DNA from: Victivallales bacterium
Lineage (GTDB): Bacteria > Verrucomicrobiota > Lentisphaeria > Oligosphaerales > Oligosphaeraceae
DNA: 8,991 bases
NCBI GenBank assembly: GCA_017964325.1
Contig: JAGCSE010000292.1
Location: 1-8,991 of the forward strand
Direction: 5' to 3'
Under the pieces are notes generated by a model. The model was not told where the DNA came from. It searched no databases and saw nothing but the letters and a program-made list of their open reading frames with translations. The position numbers and the translations under genes were made by a program. Shown in pieces: positions 1 to 6,651 of this stretch; the stretch's first letter is position 1; each line of letters starts with the position of its first letter.

Positions 1-318
1 ATGGACGTGCGAATGGTTCTTCAGCCACCTGTCGTCGTGCGTACTGAGATTGTCAAGCGCGACATGGAGCTCTGCTGTTTAAATCAATTAAGGACTAGGC
101 ATCAAGTTTCAGATTATTTTGAATCGCCCCCAAAAAACTTAATGTATGATGACCACAACGGCATAAGGTAGTTGTTTTCACCCATGTGACCGAAAGATGC
201 CATCCACAGTTTCATGACTCCAGGCGAGTTTTTTTTCGACCGATTGAGCAGGACTGGCGATGGCATCTTCCAGACATCCCTCCCGAATAGCATCTAGAAC
301 TATCGTTCGTTCAGAAAG
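1..318 (-). pseudogene. Decayed IS630-family transposase remnant, truncated by the window edge
   Basis: Two separated minus-strand pieces look like an IS630/Tc1-mariner-type DDE transposase. The piece at 178-318 reads out a helix-turn-helix-like stretch ending LAWSHETVDGIFRSHG and then a stop, which resembles the IS630 pattern 'lgiSHeTVxRIxRxHGL'. The piece at 1-78 reads LHVALDNLSTHDDRWLKN, which matches the IS630 catalytic block around the second Asp ('LDNxxTHK...V..WL'); that Asp is at 52-54. Between them (79-177) there are several stops and about 150 residues that the family normally has are missing. No start codon is present in the upstream piece. The C-terminal part, including the last catalytic Glu, would lie left of position 1. 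It is therefore a deleted, non-functional relic. No terminal inverted repeat was identified. The family call rests on motif memory, and the 1-78 piece is the stronger of the two. Confidence 0.62.
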
Positions 319-445
319 TTATGAAAATTCAAACTGATTTTTCATTTTTTAAAGGAACACAAGGAAGGAAACAGCGGTCATAATGGCATGTAAAACAAAA
401 AGGCGCCAACGTTGTTGATGTGAGAAAAAAAAGGAGAAAAGCAAC
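319..445 (+). other. Upstream region of the HtrA-like gene
   Basis: This stretch follows the transposase relic and leads into the protease gene. It contains a purine-rich segment (351-373) and a -10-like CATAAT at 379-384, but no convincing -35 lies 16-18 bp before it, so no promoter is called. A good ribosome binding site, AGGAG at 432-436, sits 9 bases before the ATG at 446. No extracytoplasmic-stress-type (sigma-E-like) promoter could be recognised by eye. Confidence 0.4.
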
Positions 446-1933
446 ATGAAAAATTTTAGTCGTATTACATTAGGGTTATTGGCATTTGTATGTGCGCTGG
501 GAATCAAAGCCATAGCAGAACCATCTGAGGCTTTAAAGACCGCTATGCTCGTCGAAGATGCATTTTCAGAGGTGGTTGACAACTCCAAATCATCGGTCGT
601 GACGATTATGAACAGGCAATATCGCAGCTCACGCCAGATGATGGATGAAATACCACCTGAATTCTATATGTTTCCGCATTTCAGGAATTTCCGCCGTCAA
701 CAGCCCCCACAGGAAGAAGAACGTATGGTAACAGGATCCGGTTCAGGTGTCATCATCGATGAAAAAGGCTATATTGTCACCAACCATCACGTCATCAAGG
801 ATTTCGACTTTCTTGAAGTCAAGCTGGAGGACGGCACCGTCTATGACACAAAGAAAGACAAGGATGCCGTGAAAGTCGTCGGAATCGATGCCGAATCCGA
901 CTTGGCAGTACTCCAGATCGGCGATGGCAAAAAGAAATTCAAAGCCCTTAAGTTTGCGGATTCAGACAAGTTGCGCATCGGTCAATGGGCCATCGCCATC
1001 GGTGCGCCATTCGATTTGGAACATTCCGTGACTATCGGCCACATCAGCCAGAAAGGCCGTCAGAACATGGGTATGTCCACATTTGACAACTACATTCAAA
1101 CCGATGCCTCCATCAACCCTGGCAATAGTGGCGGCCCCCTGCTGAACATTAAAGGCGAAATCATCGGCATCAATCAGTTCATCGTGACGGGCGGCCAGTC
1201 TCGCGGTAACATCGGACTCGGCTTCTCCATTGCAAGTAACCTAGTCAAGCAGGTAGTCAACGATCTGATTGAAAACGGCGAAGTGAACCGCCCCTTCCTC
1301 GGCATCTCCATGCAGGAGTTGACGGATGAGCTAAGAGAGCAGTTTGGAGTTGATTACGGTGTCATCGTCAGCGAAGCGTTGGAAGGCGGCGCCGCCTTGA
1401 AAGCTGGCGTGAAGGCTGGTGACATCATCCAGAAGGTCGGCGGTAAGAAGGTGAACTCGCCCCATGAAATGCTACTGGCAGTGACGTCTTTCAAGCCAGG
1501 AGACAAGATTCATCTGGATGTAAGACGTGGAGATGAAAAAATCACGTTCGATATCGTTGCGGACAAACGTGATGAGAAATTCATCAGCAGTGGTGGCAGC
1601 GGCAGTCTCAAGCCGCATGGCGACAAGGAGGATAACCTCCAGTTCGATCGCCTCGGCCTGGAATTGTCCGAAGAGGATGGCCGAGTCGTCATTGAGGATA
1701 TCAAGCCGAACGGAGCGGTCGCATCGGCAAACCGCAAGAACAACAACGACATCCGTAGCGACATCCGTGTTGGCGACATCATAGTGGATGTGAACCGCAT
1801 TCCCGTGAGAACTGTGAATGACGTTATCGCCGCCATGAAGGCATCCCGCAACAATGCGGTCGTATTCTTGATTGAACGGAAGACCCGCGGCTATAAGTCA
1901 CAGCGTTTCTTCGTGGCCATTCCCATAAAATAA
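446..1933 (+). CDS. htrA: HtrA/Deg-family periplasmic serine endoprotease
   Basis: This is a 495-residue Deg-family protease and chaperone that degrades or holds misfolded envelope proteins. Residues 1-24 form a signal peptide with a basic start, a hydrophobic core and a likely cut after a small-residue AIA, so the protein acts outside the cytoplasm. The trypsin-like domain (about 35-275) has the full triad: His115 in TNHHV, Asp152 in ESDLAV and Ser228 in GNSGGP. An insertion rich in aromatics and Gln (about 60-93) corresponds to the LA regulatory loop of DegP/DegQ. PDZ1 lies at about 280-375, starting at RPFLGI, and PDZ2 at about 400-495, with a Gly/Ser-rich linker between (381-388). Length and layout are normal for two-PDZ Deg proteins. 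The ATG is supported by AGGAG 9 bases upstream and by the signal peptide. DegP and DegQ cannot be told apart here. The gene stands alone on the plus strand, facing the kinase operon. Confidence 0.95.
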   Translation: MKNFSRITLGLLAFVCALGIKAIAEPSEALKTAMLVEDAFSEVVDNSKSSVVTIMNRQYRSSRQMMDEIPPEFYMFPHFRNFRRQQPPQEEERMVTGSGSGVIIDEKGYIVTNHHVIKDFDFLEVKLEDGTVYDTKKDKDAVKVVGIDAESDLAVLQIGDGKKKFKALKFADSDKLRIGQWAIAIGAPFDLEHSVTIGHISQKGRQNMGMSTFDNYIQTDASINPGNSGGPLLNIKGEIIGINQFIVTGGQSRGNIGLGFSIASNLVKQVVNDLIENGEVNRPFLGISMQELTDELREQFGVDYGVIVSEALEGGAALKAGVKAGDIIQKVGGKKVNSPHEMLLAVTSFKPGDKIHLDVRRGDEKITFDIVADKRDEKFISSGGSGSLKPHGDKEDNLQFDRLGLELSEEDGRVVIEDIKPNGAVASANRKNNNDIRSDIRVGDIIVDVNRIPVRTVNDVIAAMKASRNNAVVFLIERKTRGYKSQRFFVAIPIK

Positions 1934-1959
1934 TCAATAATCGTTCAAACTGAAACAAT

Positions 1960-2002
1960 AACGGCGCGGAGCTCCTTTAGGCTCCTCGCCGTTGTTGTTT
2001 TT
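1960..2002 (+). terminator. Rho-independent terminator after the HtrA-like gene, possibly bidirectional
   Basis: An outer 7-bp stem (AACGGCG at 1960-1966 with CGCCGTT at 1987-1993) and an inner 5-bp stem (GGAGC at 1968-1972 with GCTCC at 1981-1985) are separated by a single mismatch and closed by an 8-base loop. The T-rich tail GTTGTTTTT follows at 1994-2002. It starts 27 bases after the protease stop. Read on the minus strand, the hairpin is followed by a weaker T-rich stretch, so it may also end the convergent kinase transcript, whose stop is at 2020. Confidence 0.85.
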
Positions 2003-2019
2003 ATGATTGTAACTACTCG

Positions 2020-4104
2020 TCATTCCTCTATGAGCAACCTTTCCAAATCATTTGGATTCAGACGAGCATCCTTGCAATTAATGAAATTCGGCGTGGGGAT
2101 AGCACTTTTGCATACACGCTCCACTCTTGCAACCTTATCAGATAAACGCGTCCCGGGCTCCAAAACAAACGCATAACGCCTCTCATTCCCCTTCAACTTT
2201 TTGCACATTTCCCGAAGGGCATCTTCATAAATATCCAACGACACGTCATAACAAGAGCTTACGGCAATCAATAGCAATTGCGGCCTCTTGTCCATGATTT
2301 CAGCCAATAAGTCTTCATCCGTTGAAAAAGATGTCGTCGTTGGGACAAACGTGATATTCTGCTCACCCTTTTGGCTTTGAAGTGCCTTCAGTAAACTTTT
2401 TCCACCAAAAAGTACAATTTTCCCTTGTATCAGTGAGTTAGTAAGCACAACCCGTGATTCGACTTTTGGTTGTTCGGACTGGACAACTGGCTGTTTCACA
2501 GGCTGTTCTTCTTTCGTCACTTCAGGATGAACAACTGGTTGAGCAGTAGGCTGCTCGTCATTTTTCGGCTCTGGATTAACAACTGTCTGCAATGTAGGCT
2601 GTTCGGCAACCTGTGGTTGAGAGGTTGTTTCAGACTTTGGTGTTTGTGAAACTTCCAGTTGCGTTGCCTTCCCAACATCTGAATTGCTTTTAGCTGGCTC
2701 AACCGCAGTTTGATGAAAAGACGGCTCGTCCCCCCCCGCCACAGGCTTTTCAGGTGCTTTTCTGCTTTTGATAAGCAACAATGCCCCGCCTCCCACAGCA
2801 GCAGCAAGAAGCAAGACAACGGCTACAACGCCAGCCACAATTAGCTTGATTTTGCTGTTACCACCTTTAGTCGAAGGTGATGGTTGAGCCATATTTACCG
2901 CCCCCATGGCCATGGTCTGTCCAGATGGCGGCGGCGCAATGGGAGGCGACTGCATGGGCGGCGACGGCGCGACAAGAGGCGACTGCACAGTCGGGGCCGA
3001 AACCGATGGCGTAACAGGCTGCGGTGTAAACGGTTTAGGTTGTGAAATCGTTTCCATCGTCAATTCCGCCACTTGCGGTTGCGGCTGAGGAGCAGATTGC
3101 GACACTGTTTCCATTGTCAACTCTGCCGCTTGCGGCGAAGACAGAGTCGTTGGCGTAGTGACTGATGCAGCACCCTGCATAATCGTCGGCATCGTCATCA
3201 CGCCTTCAGAAACTTGCGGCGATGCTTCTGATGTCATCTTCAAGTCATTGATAATCGCCTCGATACGCGAAATCAATTCCATCGGAGATGCGATACGCTT
3301 CGCCAAATCCTTTTCAATCATATCGGCAACAAGCTTCGCAACGGATTCGGGAATCTCTGGATTCAATGTCCGTACATCAGGAGCTGGTGTTTCACTGATG
3401 ACCTGCGTCAATATTTCAATCGTGCTACCACCGACAAATGGACGCCGCCCAGTCAACATTTCAAACAAGACAATGCCCAAGCTGTAGATATCCGCCCGAA
3501 TATCAACTTGCCTTGAATCATGTGCTTGTTCAGGCGACATATAGGCAGGCGTGCCAAAAACCGCCGCCTCAATCGTCAAGTTGGCGTCATGGTCGCCTGT
3601 CGCCTTCGCGATTCCCAAATCTGCCAGCCGCGCCACGCCGTCGCCGTCGAACATAATATTGTCAGGCTTGATGTCACGATGGACCATGTTGTGCTGTAAC
3701 GCCGCCTCCAACGCGTGCCCAATCTGCCGCACAATGTTAAGCGACTCCATGACAGAAAGATTAAACTGTTTCCGCAATTTACTGCGGACACTACCGCCAG
3801 ACACGTAGTCCATGACCAGATAATACATGCCATTGTACTCATTCAATCCCGCATCATACACGGCAATCAAATTCTGATGGCGGATGCGACCAGCCAACTG
3901 CGCCTCACGGATAAAGCGATCGACAAACTGCTGATCACGTTGCGCAACCCCAGGATACAAGACTTTCAAGGCAAAATTCGTGTTCAAGACACGATGGCGT
4001 ACAAGATACACGGCCCCCATGCCGCCGTGACCCAATTCCTGCACCACCGTGTATTTTTCAAATGAATCGCCTGGACGCAATAGACTGTTTTTATTTTCAA
4101 CCAT
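2020..4104 (-). CDS. Transmembrane eukaryotic-type (Hanks) Ser/Thr protein kinase
   Basis: This is a 694-residue PknB-like protein kinase. The kinase domain (about 18-288) has the Gly loop GHGGMG (25-30), Lys47 in FALKV, Glu67, the catalytic loop HRDIKPDN (142-149), DLG (162-164) replacing DFG, GTPAYMSPE (184-192) and the DIYSLG block. All residues needed for activity are present. A Pro/Gln/Ser/Thr-rich linker (about 290-415) contains a duplicated AELTMETxSQ unit. One membrane helix spans about 419-445, followed by basic residues. Residues 450-550 are low-complexity, with QPxxQPVV-like repeats. The C-terminal 552-694 looks folded but belongs to no family I can name with confidence. With an N-terminal cytoplasmic kinase the tail should lie outside the membrane, as in receptor-type kinases. 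The ATG lies 1 bp after the CpaF-type gene's stop, with AGAAGGTGA (4111-4119) as ribosome site inside that gene, so the two are probably translationally coupled. Confidence 0.93.
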   Translation of the reverse strand: MVENKNSLLRPGDSFEKYTVVQELGHGGMGAVYLVRHRVLNTNFALKVLYPGVAQRDQQFVDRFIREAQLAGRIRHQNLIAVYDAGLNEYNGMYYLVMDYVSGGSVRSKLRKQFNLSVMESLNIVRQIGHALEAALQHNMVHRDIKPDNIMFDGDGVARLADLGIAKATGDHDANLTIEAAVFGTPAYMSPEQAHDSRQVDIRADIYSLGIVLFEMLTGRRPFVGGSTIEILTQVISETPAPDVRTLNPEIPESVAKLVADMIEKDLAKRIASPMELISRIEAIINDLKMTSEASPQVSEGVMTMPTIMQGAASVTTPTTLSSPQAAELTMETVSQSAPQPQPQVAELTMETISQPKPFTPQPVTPSVSAPTVQSPLVAPSPPMQSPPIAPPPSGQTMAMGAVNMAQPSPSTKGGNSKIKLIVAGVVAVVLLLAAAVGGGALLLIKSRKAPEKPVAGGDEPSFHQTAVEPAKSNSDVGKATQLEVSQTPKSETTSQPQVAEQPTLQTVVNPEPKNDEQPTAQPVVHPEVTKEEQPVKQPVVQSEQPKVESRVVLTNSLIQGKIVLFGGKSLLKALQSQKGEQNITFVPTTTSFSTDEDLLAEIMDKRPQLLLIAVSSCYDVSLDIYEDALREMCKKLKGNERRYAFVLEPGTRLSDKVARVERVCKSAIPTPNFINCKDARLNPNDLERLLIEE
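2730..2737 (-). repeat. Homopolymer run of eight G inside the kinase gene
   Basis: On the coding strand eight consecutive G span the Ala456-Gly457-Gly458-Asp459 codons, just after the membrane helix. One-base slippage here would leave the kinase and membrane helix intact but replace the whole external tail with out-of-frame residues. The run is short for a phase-variable tract and may be chance or a site of sequencing error. Confidence 0.55.
3041..3137 (-). repeat. Imperfect duplication encoding AELTMETxSQ in the kinase linker
   Basis: Two diverged copies of about 39 bp, at roughly 3098-3136 and 3041-3079, encode AELTMETVSQ (residues 327-336) and AELTMETISQ (346-355), separated by a Gln/Pro stretch. 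The many synonymous differences show that the peptide rather than the DNA has been kept, which suggests a selected motif. Each copy contains Thr and Ser that could be phosphorylated. Confidence 0.7.
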
Positions 4105-4105
4105 T

Positions 4106-5194
4106 TCAATTCACCTTCTCTGCATCAAACGAAGGCAACGGATATCCCAACATCGCCGCCTGGTCGGCAAACGTGGGCTTCTCCTTCAGCACGAACCGAC
4201 CATGAATCTTCCCGTTCTCATCAATGCTTTCCGTCTGCCATGCAATCAAATCGCGCGTCTGATATTCGCCGTTCTTCAACGGCAGCACTTCGGAAATCGC
4301 CATCATTTTACGCGAACCATCGGAAAGTCGCGCCGTATGAACGACAGCGTCAATCGCCGATGCAACTTGCGAACGCAACGCCATCAGCGGAATCTCAATC
4401 CCGCTCAGAAGTGCACACGTCTCCAAACGGAACAGGCAGTCCAACGGCGTGTTTGCGTGAATCGTGGACATGGAACCAGCATGACCTGTATTCAATGCCT
4501 GCAACAAGTCCAACGCCTCACCGCCGCGGATTTCACCGATGACCAGACGGTCTGGGCGCAAACGCAACGACGAGACAATCAAATCGCGAATTGTGACTTC
4601 GCCATTGCCATTCTTGTCTGGCTTGCGCGTTTCAAAATTCACGACATGCTCCTGCTGAAGTTGCAATTCACTGGCATCTTCGATGACCAGAACGCGCTCA
4701 TTGTTGGGGATGAAACTGCTCAACGCATTCAGCACGGATGTCTTACCGGACGATGTTCCGCCCGATACAATCACATTCTTGTGCAATTTCACCAACGCCT
4801 CCAAAATCTGTTTTGCCTCTGGCGACAAACTGCCGTATGACAACATCTTATCTATCGACAGCGTTTCCTTCTTGAACTTGCGTATGGCGATGACCGTCCC
4901 GCAACGACTTAACGGAGGGATGACCGCATGGACACGACTGCCGTCTGGAAGACGGGCGTCCAGACGCGGATTGTTGTCGTCCAATATGCGCTGCACGGAT
5001 TTCGCGATGTTCGAAGCCGCCGCGCGCAATGCCGATTCGCTGACAAACTGCGCAGGCGTCTTCTCTAATTTACCGTGCTTCTCGACATAAATCTGCTTCG
5101 GTCCGTTGATTAGGATTTCTGATACATCGTCATCCTCCAAATAGACTTTGACAGGTGCCAAAAACAACACAAGAAATGAACTCGCGTTTTCCAT
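4106..5194 (-). CDS. cpaF: CpaF/TadA/VirB11-family secretion ATPase, short form
   Basis: This 362-residue ATPase belongs to the type II/IV secretion superfamily, close to CpaF/TadA, which power Tad pilus assembly as hexamers at the inner membrane. Visible motifs: an N-terminal stretch with ISEI-type sequence and NGPKQIYVE (30-38), Walker A GGTSSGKT (145-152), an Asp box with IED (171-173), Walker B-like LVIGEIRG (217-224) and His box GHAGSMSTIHAN (237-248). All catalytic elements are present. It is shorter than typical CpaF proteins because sequence before the NGP block is nearly absent (about 30 residues). The ATG at 5194 has AGGAAG at 5201-5206, six bases away, which supports this start. 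No TadB/TadC-like membrane protein, secretin or pilin gene lies in the window. It sits 52 bp after the metallo-hydrolase gene and 1 bp before the kinase gene, so it is probably the middle gene of one operon. Confidence 0.9.
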   Translation of the reverse strand: MENASSFLVLFLAPVKVYLEDDDVSEILINGPKQIYVEKHGKLEKTPAQFVSESALRAAASNIAKSVQRILDDNNPRLDARLPDGSRVHAVIPPLSRCGTVIAIRKFKKETLSIDKMLSYGSLSPEAKQILEALVKLHKNVIVSGGTSSGKTSVLNALSSFIPNNERVLVIEDASELQLQQEHVVNFETRKPDKNGNGEVTIRDLIVSSLRLRPDRLVIGEIRGGEALDLLQALNTGHAGSMSTIHANTPLDCLFRLETCALLSGIEIPLMALRSQVASAIDAVVHTARLSDGSRKMMAISEVLPLKNGEYQTRDLIAWQTESIDENGKIHGRFVLKEKPTFADQAAMLGYPLPSFDAEKVN

Positions 5195-5246
5195 TTTTTA
5201 CTTCCTATGATTGACGTCCGCTAATCTTCGCTTCTTTTTAAGTTAT

Positions 5247-6482
5247 TCAGCCTCTAGAATCAAACTTGTATTCACCAAGAATTTCCATGCTCTCGTCAGC
5301 CGCCTTCAGGCAGGTTACGCGATACGTTTCGCCGCCTTTTGGAACAGTGATGACGACATGAGCTCCCAAGCCCTTGACTTCAGGAGCGATGTCCGCCATG
5401 AACGATTTTTCCGCCGCAGCTTCGCAACGTTCCTTCGGAAACACCGTCGGAAAGTGCATTCGCGGGCCTGGATAGAGGTTTCTGTCGGACAACCGCTCCA
5501 ATACATGATCCAATGTATGCAGTTGATCCCAAACACAAGCAAGCCAAATTCTTGCCTGCAAAGCTGTTACAATTTTCTCTGGCATGGAGTTGTGACCATG
5601 GTGGTTGATTTTCGCCGCATCGACTTTTGGCAGTTCCTCCGCTAATATATCTTCAATCTGAAGCACCTGTCCATCTGGACCAGGCACTTTATCGGAAAAA
5701 TCACCAGCCGTATAGAAGGTGAATTTTCCATAGCGGATAATCATGCCAAGACTCATGCCGTTTTCATTGAGTCCCCCTGGCATTTTCAGTCGCTCTTCAT
5801 ATAAATTCTTGATATTTCCGTCTTTGCACAAAATCTTGCCATTAGCCGTGATGTTCGTGACTTCAAAGTCCCTAACGGATTCAGGCGAATGCAACGGCAC
5901 GATCTGGTCTTTCGCGCCAAGACGGAATTTCTCGATCTCCAGTCCGTCGCGACGATGCAACGCCTTGTAGAGGCGTGTTATATGATCAAGTTCTTCTGCA
6001 GGAATGGCTCCAGGCCGTGGTTCATCATAAAACGGCCAACCGCGATCAATCGCCTTGCCAAAAGCAAGTTGTTCCGCTGCAAGTGCGAAGCCGCTCCGAT
6101 AACAACTTGGAAGCCCTTTGTGCTCATGGTTATTCGTGGTCCATTCTGGAATTCCACAATGGTCAGAATGAAAATGCGAGAGCATCATGTAGTCTATCAG
6201 CGGCAAATCATTTTTCGTCTGATATCCTTCCGGCAGAACGCGTTTGATATAACGGGCAATCCAGTCACCAGCAAGTCGAGTAGGATTCGGCATAACGGGC
6301 ACCGCCAAATCAAGGCGCGTTATCGCGGGATGGTCACCGCAATCCAGCAACATGGTCGTGCCATCGGGAAAAATATGCAGAATGGCTTCCGCCACACCAG
6401 TGCAGATGAAATGAATCTGGTATTCGCCCTCTTTCCAGCCTTGCCAAACATGACCGGTTCCGCCGATTGTATTGTTATCCAT
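5247..6482 (-). CDS. Metallo-beta-lactamase-fold hydrolase, ComEC C-terminal-like
   Basis: This 411-residue protein has the metal-binding signature HFHSDHCG (103-110; His103, His105, Asp107, His108) after the LLDCGD strand (45-50). Later come YTAGD (257-261), with the bridging Asp, and INHHGHNS (292-299). The AGD...HHG order is that of the ComEC/Rec2 C-terminal hydrolase and its stand-alone relatives, many of them phosphodiesterases. No signal peptide or membrane segment is evident, so it is probably cytosolic. The substrate is unknown. I chose ATG 6482, which has GGAA 7 bases upstream and follows a promoter-like sequence. An in-frame TTG at 6506 would add 8 residues but overlaps the putative -10. 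It is the first gene of the operon with the CpaF-like ATPase and the kinase. It could serve a nucleotide, nucleic acid or lipid substrate; nothing here decides among these. Confidence 0.85.
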   Translation of the reverse strand: MDNNTIGGTGHVWQGWKEGEYQIHFICTGVAEAILHIFPDGTTMLLDCGDHPAITRLDLAVPVMPNPTRLAGDWIARYIKRVLPEGYQTKNDLPLIDYMMLSHFHSDHCGIPEWTTNNHEHKGLPSCYRSGFALAAEQLAFGKAIDRGWPFYDEPRPGAIPAEELDHITRLYKALHRRDGLEIEKFRLGAKDQIVPLHSPESVRDFEVTNITANGKILCKDGNIKNLYEERLKMPGGLNENGMSLGMIIRYGKFTFYTAGDFSDKVPGPDGQVLQIEDILAEELPKVDAAKINHHGHNSMPEKIVTALQARIWLACVWDQLHTLDHVLERLSDRNLYPGPRMHFPTVFPKERCEAAAEKSFMADIAPEVKGLGAHVVITVPKGGETYRVTCLKAADESMEILGEYKFDSRG

Positions 6483-6498
6483 TTTCTTGTTCCATTTT

Positions 6499-6527
6499 AT
6501 TGTCAATCACTGTATATCAATAGTCAA
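6499..6527 (-). promoter_or_regulatory. Putative sigma70-type promoter for the hydrolase-ATPase-kinase operon
   Basis: Read on the minus strand, TTGACT (6522-6527, 5 of 6 matches to the -35 consensus) is followed after exactly 17 bp by GACAAT (6499-6504, 4 of 6 to the -10). Initiation would fall about 10 bases before the ATG at 6482, which argues against the TTG start at 6506. Confidence 0.45.
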
Positions 6528-6560
6528 AAAAGAAAATGTAGCACACGAATGATTTTTTTC

Positions 6561-6587
6561 TTCACAACAGAAGATGTTTGTTGTGAA
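6561..6587. repeat. Perfect 9-bp inverted repeat, operator-like
   Basis: TTCACAACA (6561-6569) and TGTTGTGAA (6579-6587) are perfect inverse complements separated by 9 bases. On neither strand is the hairpin followed by a T run: on the minus strand A residues follow it and on the plus strand TTCTAG follows. It is therefore not a terminator. It lies 33 bp upstream of the putative -35 of the hydrolase operon, a position that suits a regulator binding site. Confidence 0.5.
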
Positions 6588-6651
6588 TTCTAGAGATAAG
6601 AAACGATACAACAACAAATTTTCTCATCTCTTTGCCTTAGCGTCTCACATC

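Larger units (their letters stand above)
6483..6651. other. AT-rich intergenic region between the two minus-strand units
   Basis: No gene is seen here. Besides the promoter-like sequence and the 9-bp dyad, the minus-strand transcript could form an 11-bp hairpin with one G-U pair (6620-6630 with 6593-6603, 16-base loop). It is not followed by a T run, so no intrinsic terminator can be called after the WaaP-like kinase gene. Read-through into the next operon remains possible. Confidence 0.4.

Noticed and set aside
1..171. Plus-strand open frame starting with ATG at position 1
   Set aside because: The opposite strand of the same bases encodes recognisable IS630 transposase sequence, and the plus-strand translation resembles nothing known; the ATG at the window edge is chance.
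349..588. Minus-strand open frame across the htrA start
   Set aside because: It overlaps the ribosome site and signal peptide of a clear protease gene and lacks any protein-like features of its own.
2500..2640. QPxxQPVV-like repeats in the kinase tail considered as a CRISPR-like or tandem repeat array
   Set aside because: Units are short, irregular and diverged at the DNA level; they are low-complexity coding sequence.
4049..4840. Long plus-strand open frame (263 codons) opposite the CpaF-type gene
   Set aside because: The antisense frame shows no domain, while the minus strand has all secretion-ATPase motifs; it is a codon-bias shadow.
5889..6593. Plus-strand open frame opposite the metallo-hydrolase gene
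   Set aside because: It covers the HxHxDH region of the real gene in antisense and has no recognisable content or ribosome site.
6593..6630. Imperfect hairpin considered as a terminator for the WaaP-like kinase gene
   Set aside because: The stem is AT-rich and not followed by a T run on either strand, so it lacks the marks of an intrinsic terminator.
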